From Prostheceraeus crozeri (lineage: Eukaryota; Platyhelminthes; Polycladida; Euryleptidae): a stretch of 64,000 nucleotides of DNA. This document shows positions 57,392 to 64,000 of the stretch, piece by piece. The stretch is from contig CAJQUW010006864.1 in assembly GCA_907163375.1 (NCBI GenBank), positions 558,001 through 622,000 of the forward strand. The letters run 5' to 3'. The translations under genes were made by a program, and so were the position numbers. Positions within the stretch are counted from its first letter, which is position 1; every line of letters starts with the position of its first letter. The notes below the pieces were generated by a model. The model was not told the DNA's origin. It ran no database searches and saw nothing but the letters and a program-made list of their open reading frames with translations.

Positions 57392-57935
57392 ACTGTTATA
57401 CTTAAACTACAAGAGCAACAATTGTATTGTGTTGTCGATTTATAGGCTATAGTATATGATTCGTAGTACCGGTTGTCCGTAAAGTCACACAAGTAAGTAA
57501 AGTACTAAATCATTAATCTCACTTGCAGGACTTCACGGAAACCCGGTATTTTACTCTTCTCGCTTTGCAGTCACATTCGCCGCAAGATTCAGTCTGTTTT
57601 GTTGAACTCTACAATTTCCTTTAAACCGTCTTCAATGATAACTCACCTATCTTGTTTTTTTAGGCCTACAGCTAAATCGAAAGATTCATTGAATACCAAG
57701 CATGAAAATCACATGGTGCGATCAGAGAAATCGCATCGATTGTATTGTTGTTCATACATCATTTCAGTGGCATCGATCGCATCGACGCCTCAGACAGCAA
57801 CTGCATGGCCACTTTTCATAATTTGAATTGTTCATCGTCCACTGGAATCTAATTCAACCGCTTAAGACGATGTGTGTTCCCAAAGATGTCACACACTATC
57901 GACAATAGTTGCATTCGGGTTCATCAAATTTGTAT
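57392..57935. other. No gene recognised
   Basis: Spacer between the split MITE and the next transposon, with a short inverted pair (TACCGGTTGTCCGTAAAGT near 57470, ACTTCACGGAAACCCGGTA near 57533) that may be a small foldback remnant. Confidence 0.45.
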
Positions 57936-58132
57936 ATCGTCACCGTCATAAGCATATTGTCTATCTCATTTTTTTCAATTTTTCAGGAGACACAAATAGC
58001 TGTCTTAAACAAATTAGCTAGATAATTAATGAAGTTAGGCTTGTGTTATCAATCAAATACATGCTGAGACTACTTTTCATACTAATTTCATTGTAAACAA
58101 TTTGGTTTGCTACTGTAAATATAAGCAAAATT

Positions 58133-58179
58133 GAGATAGGCAATATGCATGTTTGCTCCTAATGAGATAGGCAATATGC
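58133..58179 (+). repeat. Two GAGATAGGCAATATGC words, left side
   Basis: At 58133-58148 and 58164-58179, same orientation. Further copies lie at 57952-57967 (inverted, one change), 61855-61870 (one change), 61895-61910, 62007-62022 (inverted) and 62024-62039. Confidence 0.9.
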
Positions 58180-59001
58180 ATATTATTAAGAATTTGGATT
58201 TTGCCCAAATTTATATCTGTAATGATCTTCGGTATTTATCTAAAGTAGTTCAGCCTTATCGGGGGATATCATATGCATTGAAAATTGTCGTAATTATTAC
58301 ATGTAGTGACTATAGGCGCTTTGAAATAGCATGTAGACGTACCTTTACATGAATAAGTAGGCGCATCCGTTATCGGTTTTAGGATTTATCTGCAACATTG
58401 TATAGGCTGCGTATGTAAGCTATATGAAAGAGTGATAAATATTTTAAGCTAACATACTAACATTCTTGAATCCGTACATGTGCATGGACATGAACAAGGA
58501 ATTAAAAACATTTACATTGATGAACTAGTCATGTAGTATTGCTTCACAAAGTAGGCCTATTGTAAGAAACTTTCAGGTGAACTCATTTCTGTAAAATATT
58601 GTCATAATATTGATGCACGTCTTTCGGTAGAACTTTTTTCATGAATTGCAGATCGTCAAACTTCTTCTTGGTAATAGGGATTTCTTCGTGAAAAGCTTGT
58701 ATCCATTCATAATCGTCATTTTTCCTCAGCCTACATGGTAAATCTGTCCATTCGTTCTCGAATGCCAGGTTGAACTTGTTGGTTTCATTTGGAAAATACT
58801 TAAGTCCTCTCAGGTCATGTACAGTCCTGTCGCCAGCTTTCTTTCCTGGGCGAATGGAGTTAACATGACGATCGGACAATTTTTTGAAATCTGTATACGA
58901 CAACATTTTTACACCAAAAGGAGAAGGGTTTCGCCTAGCAGATTTCATGAGAGCAACATAGTCTCTTGGAACACAAACGTCAGTGCACAAATTTCTTACT
59001 A

Positions 59002-60653
59002 CAGTCCGTTTCATAAAAAGTGGATCATACTAAAATTTGACTAAATAAAACATAAGTATGATACAGAAAGCATTTTTCATGTTATTTCATGTCCCTAATA
59101 TATTTAAATGTCCTTATATAATCTGATAAGCTATGATACAGTAACGGTTTTTTAAGAAGCTAATATTTTGTGGCCCTACCCTTATTGTCAATGACATTAC
59201 CAATTCGTCTAGGCATTGATTCGATGATATCGTTGATTTTTGACTGATCTAACTTTCTCCACTCTCTTTTTAACAGTGACGTAAGTTGTGATACGCCATC
59301 TGTAGGTAGCAGTGAACGACGAACGTTACGTTTTAGAATACTCCATACATTTTCTATGGGATTCAGATCAGGAGAACGAGCTGGCCAAGATAATGTCCTA
59401 AGCCCTAATTGAGACTTGCATAAGTTGACTCTACTACTCCTGTGACACGTAGCATTATCATCCATAAATAACCAAGTCGATCTGTCATTTGGCCAATGTT
59501 CATTCGTAAAACATTCACATAGCGTTCAGAATTCATGGTTCCTTGCTGTATGTGAAGTTCAGAACGCCCATTGGTCCAAATGCCAGCCCAAATCAGTAGA
59601 GTCGCACCACCTTGTACCCGGGGATGATGTAAATGTCTGGGAGATTTCCTGATCAGATTTTATCCATAATCTCAATCGATCATCGCTATCCTTCAGACGG
59701 ACTGATGCCTCATCAGACCAGACAACCCGATCCCATTGATTTCGCCAGTGACAATGACTCATTGCCCATCTGAGACGTCTTTTTGTATGCTGATCTGATA
59801 ATTCGATCTGAGAGGGCCTCTTACACCTCTTGAAATTCGACTCAATAAGTCTTCTACGAATAGTGGACTTAGAAATAGACGAGTCTAGTGCAACCATCTC
59901 AGTTAACAAGAGACTTGGATCAACTTTAACAAATCTCAAAATTAGGCCATCTCTACGTTTGGATGTTTTGCGTGGACGGCCAGACCCCTCTTTACGACAG
60001 AGTCGAAAATCATCATTATGCCATCGATGCACATTTGTGTAAGGGACATTTCTAAAGTCGCTTGCTTGTAGCTCGCAAAGAAAACCCTAGTTCTAGCAAG
60101 GCTGACACTTTTGCCTTTTGTGAATGCGATCTCGTTTTTGTTCATTTGTGCTTTGTATTGTTTTCAACCGGTAAGAGATAGATTTCTGGCTGAAAGCAAT
60201 CAGGAGTGCTGCCAACACCACCGCAACGAAGTCGGAAGCTATGGAACATGAAGTCCAGTTAATCACATGTAGCAGTTACATTATCGTTGATGAATAATGG
60301 TGCTATACTGGCTCTGATTGACCGATTTTCTTTATTTTTGTTTTGCTTGATAGCTTTTGGCTTGTAGAACAACATATTACATAACAAAGGAAACAAATGT
60401 AATTTTATAAGAGTGAGGTATGATTTTGTGTAACATTGCTAAATGAAGATCAAATTATCTACTACTTTTTTATCTATAACAGGAAAACAACTCAATATTC
60501 ATGCTTGAAATTTCCAACAATGATATTAGTAAGCACAACTGACATACGTGTATCTTCCAAATTTCAGAGAAATTCGTTCAAGTTTGGCGGAGTTAGACAA
60601 AGTTGAAGTGAAGGTGATGTTTAAGGGTGATCCATTTTTTATGAAACAATCTG
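59002..60653 (-). mobile_element. Tc1-like transposon, copy 4
   Basis: 1652 bp. The left side has the expected TA (59000-59001) but the right is followed by AG instead of TA, so the target duplication is damaged. It lies in the coding region of the Cys-rich transposase, after the codons for 'MECDSIHSN'. The transposase (59160-60145) has the same two frameshifts as copies 1 and 3 and its own N-terminal shift. Confidence 0.93.
59160..60145 (-). pseudogene. Tc1-like DD34E transposase, copy 4
   Basis: Starts 'MNKNEIAFTKGK' at 60145 but goes out of frame soon after because of an added T next to the GCCTTTTG stretch; the long frame resumes at 'MHRWHNDDFRLC'. 'VVWSDEASVRL', 'MDDNATCHRSS' and 'SPDLNPIENVWS' are all present. 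Private substitutions ('SLLLTEMVALD', 'NFKRCKRPSQ') separate it from copies 1 and 3. Not functional as it stands. Confidence 0.9.
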
Positions 60654-61854
60654 AGTTCGAGTGAATGCTATCGCATTCCATTTGTGAATGGCCTTGTATC
60701 AGTCCAGTTTCCGTGGCAAGACTGCAGTAAGCAATAGCCAATACAACATTTTTGTTTTGATAGACACAGTTATCGCTCCAAACGATGACATGTCTTACAT
60801 TTGGATGGCATTCTAATGTACTCTCTGAAGTGTTCTACCTGTATTGAAGCAAACACATCGCTAGATAAATCACCCTGCGTCTCATCCCATACATAGCAGA
60901 AGCCTTGCTGAGTGTTCATGTTATAAAATGTCAAATTGTGAACTTGCAATCTGCAGCGGTAGTACATAGCACTAGCTTTCGTTTCGGGACAAAGGAGGAC
61001 TTTTTGAGCATCCATTGTCCACACCGAGACCTCGTCTGAATTCGCGAGAGATTTATCTATTTCCTTTGCATTTCTAGCTTTTTTGGCGTTATTCACGTGT
61101 GTTTCATACTTTTCACGGTCAACTGAACCCATTTTGAATCCTATACAAGTGTCACACTGATCCTTTTTTGGTAAAAAAACCGCGAATTTCATTTCTGTGA
61201 ACATGTATTTAAAGTAAGTCAATGAAGCTGTCCTTACGTTGGCTAGTGTCGAGCTTTCTTTGTATTCATCATAAATGTCCTGTAACTTCGTTCCAGGATA
61301 AAGAAACTTCTTATCTCTGTAAGTATCAGAGTGGAACAGAACAGAGACTTGCAGACACAAACTCTCTTTCCATTTGACGGCATAGCGAGAAAAAACCTGA
61401 AAGAATTCTTTCGTCTCGACTCACTTGTAGAAGAGGTGGTATGCTGTTGTGTATCAAGTCTTTCAACGTGATCCCTAAATAACCTAAGTCTCTCGTCCCA
61501 AGAGGACATGGACCAAAATGAAGCAAAAATATTTTGCATTTCCTCAGCAGTAACTGAATTACAGTCTCTCTTGTCTGTTTTTACACAGTAGCCAGATGTA
61601 CAGGGGAATCCCACCCCACGACCACTAACTGGTGTTCCTGATCTGTTAGTGTACTCAATCCCCTTTAGTCTCTTTGCTTTGGCTTGATTTATTTTCCAAT
61701 TTTCGGGACAAGAGCGCTTGTGACGATACTTGCTACTTAATTTTAATTTAATCTGCACATTTGTATTGCTATTCATTTGTATCGTGTGACTCATCAGATC
61801 AAAGCTGTTCAATCTCGGAGCAGAGACTGTAGTCACGTGCGTATCTCAAGTTGC

Positions 61855-62039
61855 GAGATAGGCAACATGCTTATGACGAGATACATCAAGTTGTGAGATA
61901 GGCAATATGCATTTTCAGTTTTTCTGACAAAACTGCTCGTGACTTTCTGCTAAATATTGGATGACTGTTGCGGGTCAGGTAGCTCATTATGATTCACCTA
62001 CAATTTACATATTGCCTATCTCTGAGATAGGCAATATGC
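61855..62039. repeat. GAGATAGGCAATATGC cluster, right side
   Basis: Four copies, the last two head to head with a single base between them (62007-62022 and 62024-62039), forming a perfect palindrome core. Confidence 0.9.
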
Positions 62040-62056
62040 TTATGATGGTGACGATA

Positions 62057-63586
62057 TTGTATATGAGAAAAATAATGGAGGAACAAAGTCGTCTTCAACA
62101 AAAGGTGAAGCAATGTTTTCTGGGGTGACTCAAATCATTCCAAACTTTGCCTGTCTGCCCATCAAAGCTACAAAGCTATAACCAATCGAAATGCATCACT
62201 CTTGAAAATTTCGATTTCCGGCACTATGTCACTTTGATCCTAAAAGTAAAGTTCAGACTATAAGTTGTAACCTCATCAACACGATCTTTGCATATTAAGT
62301 ATAGAGTTGTGCTCCGCGATAAGACAGAACAGAATAAGAGACGAGGACAATCAGAGTAAAAGTAAATATAGAGATAATAATAAGTTTATACTCCTTGCTT
62401 GGTATAGTCAAGGTACATAATTGCCACCGTGTTGCCAGTTCGACAAATATCTAGGACATTTTCAAACTCCTAAGGAGGGGAGCAAGTCTGCAGTGAGACA
62501 GAAAGAGCTTCTTAGCCAGATAGAGAAGTCTCTTTGTTATTTACTTGTATTGATTGGAGTATGAAGACTCAGCGATCACAATGATTAGACTTTAGATCAC
62601 CACGACTTAGACTTTAGACTTGGACACTTCTCCGAAAAAAAATAAAATTCTCATCAGACACATGCGGTAATGCGCTATCGACCATGCTGCTAGAGCCACT
62701 TCTTCAACCTTGCGGCTGATGCCACGTGGCGTGCAGGAATAAACGATTATACATTATAATTTTATCAACTGTACCTGGAGGTCATAGTTTGTGAAAGATC
62801 AATCACCTAGAAATCACATGCAGTGTCAATTGCATCAAGGAAATCAATCTAGGAATGATCAATTTAGGAAAAATCATGTATAGTCATGTTGTTCTTCTTG
62901 CACTAGTACATGTATCCTAGAAATTAATTTCTATCATACTGAAGCATAATATAGATGAGAAACTGAAATTTTCAGAGAAATATACCGGTAGCCATCAGAA
63001 ATGTATTTGATTATCAGTGAGTGCATTGATCAACCGCGTCATTCTCATCTTACATTTCATTGACTTCCAACGACAGAGTTTCCTTACTTTTCTAATTTTT
63101 CTGAAGTAACGAAATTTGGATAATAATCGAGATTTCTTGTTGTCCATCTGTGAGCCTTAAATGATGCGTGAAATGCTCGCGAATATCGTGAAAATCAAAC
63201 ATATCAGAACACTGTTTTCCCAGCAATGACGATTAATTCGATGATTTCGTTAACAGAAATTCTTGACTTCTACGCAAATACAAACATTGCTATTAGAAAA
63301 ATTATTTCGCATAAGATAAGGAGATATGGTGATTACACTTTAAGGGTAGATTAAATGCAGAAATGTATATTTAAATGATGCTTTCAAATATGCTTAATTT
63401 GTCTGAAGTTACAAAGTACATGTAGGTAGAGTGTCGACTGAAAAAAGTATCTGTATACAGTAAACATTTTTCTATTAAAAGATTCTTTTTTTGTAGAGAT
63501 TAGGTTCCTGCAGTCCAAAAAAGTTAGTTGAGCAGTTTTGAAAAAGCTAAATTTTTGCCAATTTAAATACACCCGTATATAAGCCC

Positions 63587-63643
<57 letters not shown>

Positions 63644-64000
63644 CCGTTATAAGTAGTATGAAACAATTAGTTGGATATCAAAAAGAATGAACATTCGCTA
63701 ACAAGCATCGTAACTGAGCGAAATTATGCTCGGTGATCAAGGAAATCTAATGAAAGGCTTTATAATGGAAGTCTTCATGAAAGAGTCGAGATCTTATTGT
63801 GTTGTCGTGGCTGAAATTCATGTTTTTAACTCAATTTTTATCGGCATGAATTTATGATTCACTAAATTTATGTCTCACTTCTTGAATCTGAATGGTGATG
63901 TGGACCCATTTACATCTTTCAAAGTTAATTGAAATCATTGTCTTTGATTCTGTTATTTTGCTCTACCAGTGGCAGGTTGTTTATGATATGATCACGCTTA
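62057..64000. other. No gene recognised
   Basis: About 1.9 kb, AT-rich. It contains the TA microsatellite and short chance frames only. Confidence 0.5.
63588..63641. repeat. (TA)n microsatellite, 27 units
   Basis: Uninterrupted TA run, preceded by two CCCGTATA words. Confidence 0.97.

Larger units (their letters stand above)
58583..61836 (-). pseudogene. Cys-rich transposase-like gene, split by Tc1 copy 4
   Basis: The N-terminus at 61836 includes 'CPENWKINQAKAKRLKG', a Cys-rich part ('GFPCTSGYCVKTDKRDC'), 'QNIFASFWSMSSWDERLRLF' and 'GKRVCVCKSLFCSTL'. A frameshift and probably a small deletion follow near 61340. Then 'YPGTKLQDIYDEY', 'FAVFLPKKDQCDTC', 'MYYRCRLQVHNLTFYNM' and, near 60800, codons for 'VWSDN' plus 'QNKN'. 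Then 'LATETGLIQGHSQMECDS' up to 60654, where Tc1 copy 4 intervenes. The last exon-like part (58583-59001) reads 'VCVPRDYVALMKSARRN', 'SIRPGKKAGD' and 'VLPKDVHQYYDNIL'. I recall this family from aphids and cnidarians as a common transposon protein; its biochemical role is inferred. Confidence 0.75.
57936..62056 (-). mobile_element. DNA transposon of a Cys-rich transposase family
   Basis: Ends are inverted over about 33 bases: the left starts TATCGTCACCGTCATAAGC and the right, inverted, TATCGTCACCATCATAAGC, both running into CTATCTCA. Just inside are several GAGATAGGCAATATGC words. The - strand encodes a transposase-like gene that is cut by Tc1 copy 4. Without Tc1 the element would be about 2.5 kb. 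An alternative reading of the boundaries is 58133-62022, using GAGATAGGCAATATG itself as the terminal repeat. Superfamily not resolved; possibly Sola-like, but I cannot show that from the sequence. Confidence 0.65.

Noticed and set aside
1-64000. tRNA, rRNA, CRISPR array or bacterial operon signals
   Set aside because: None could be read; the tandem repeats lack spacer structure and all coding content is eukaryotic mobile-element type.

Overview
The window is eukaryotic, AT-rich, repeat-dense DNA with no bacterial gene organisation. It contains GT-AG introns, TATA-box promoters, microsatellites and at least ten kinds of transposable element, many nested in one another. I found no host housekeeping gene, tRNA, rRNA or CRISPR array. 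The mixture (Polinton-like element, BEL/Pao, Ty3/Gypsy, CR1-like LINEs, Tc1, mariner, Harbinger, P-like and hAT-like DNA transposons) suggests a marine invertebrate. The recurrent TAGGCCTA and TACATGTA words hint at an echinoderm-like or similar genome, but the species cannot be fixed from sequence alone.

Region by region. 1-5.95 kb: a virus-like fossil (Polinton/Maverick-like) with two tandem structural-type genes on + and a protein-primed family B DNA polymerase region on -. A DD41D mariner (5956-7346) sits beside the polymerase 5' end. 7.4-12.8 kb: a compact cluster of unrecognised genes with TATATAAACC promoters, a 145-bp duplication, two 280-bp tandem repeats, two ~290-bp repeats and a 22-bp minisatellite; it may belong to the same virus-like element or to another. 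12.8-15.1 kb: decayed repeats, including a Tc1/mariner remnant. 15.1-19.3 kb: a Harbinger element with a broken DDE transposase and a two-exon MADF/BESS partner gene. 19.3-23.5 kb: no gene seen. 23.5-28.7 kb: a LINE interrupted by two Tc1 copies in opposite orientation. 28.7-35.2 kb: essentially no gene. 35.2-40.1 kb: a hAT-like MITE, a CR1-like LINE fragment and a P-element-like (THAP) transposase gene with an intron. 40.1-47 kb: a BEL/Pao fossil plus a third Tc1 copy. 47-49.6 kb: two CR1-like LINE fragments. 50.0-57.4 kb: two foldback MITEs of one family, the second split by a Ty3/Gypsy element with identical LTRs and a 5-bp target duplication. 57.9-62.1 kb: a DNA transposon of a cysteine-rich transposase family, split by a fourth Tc1 copy. 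62.1-64 kb: non-coding, with a TA microsatellite.

The genes work as mobile-element modules: transposases act on their own terminal repeats, the Harbinger MADF/BESS protein probably helps its transposase bind DNA, and the polymerase and structural-type genes belong to one virus-like lineage. The nesting gives a relative chronology: the split LINE, foldback MITE and cysteine-rich transposon are older than their Tc1 or Gypsy insertions.
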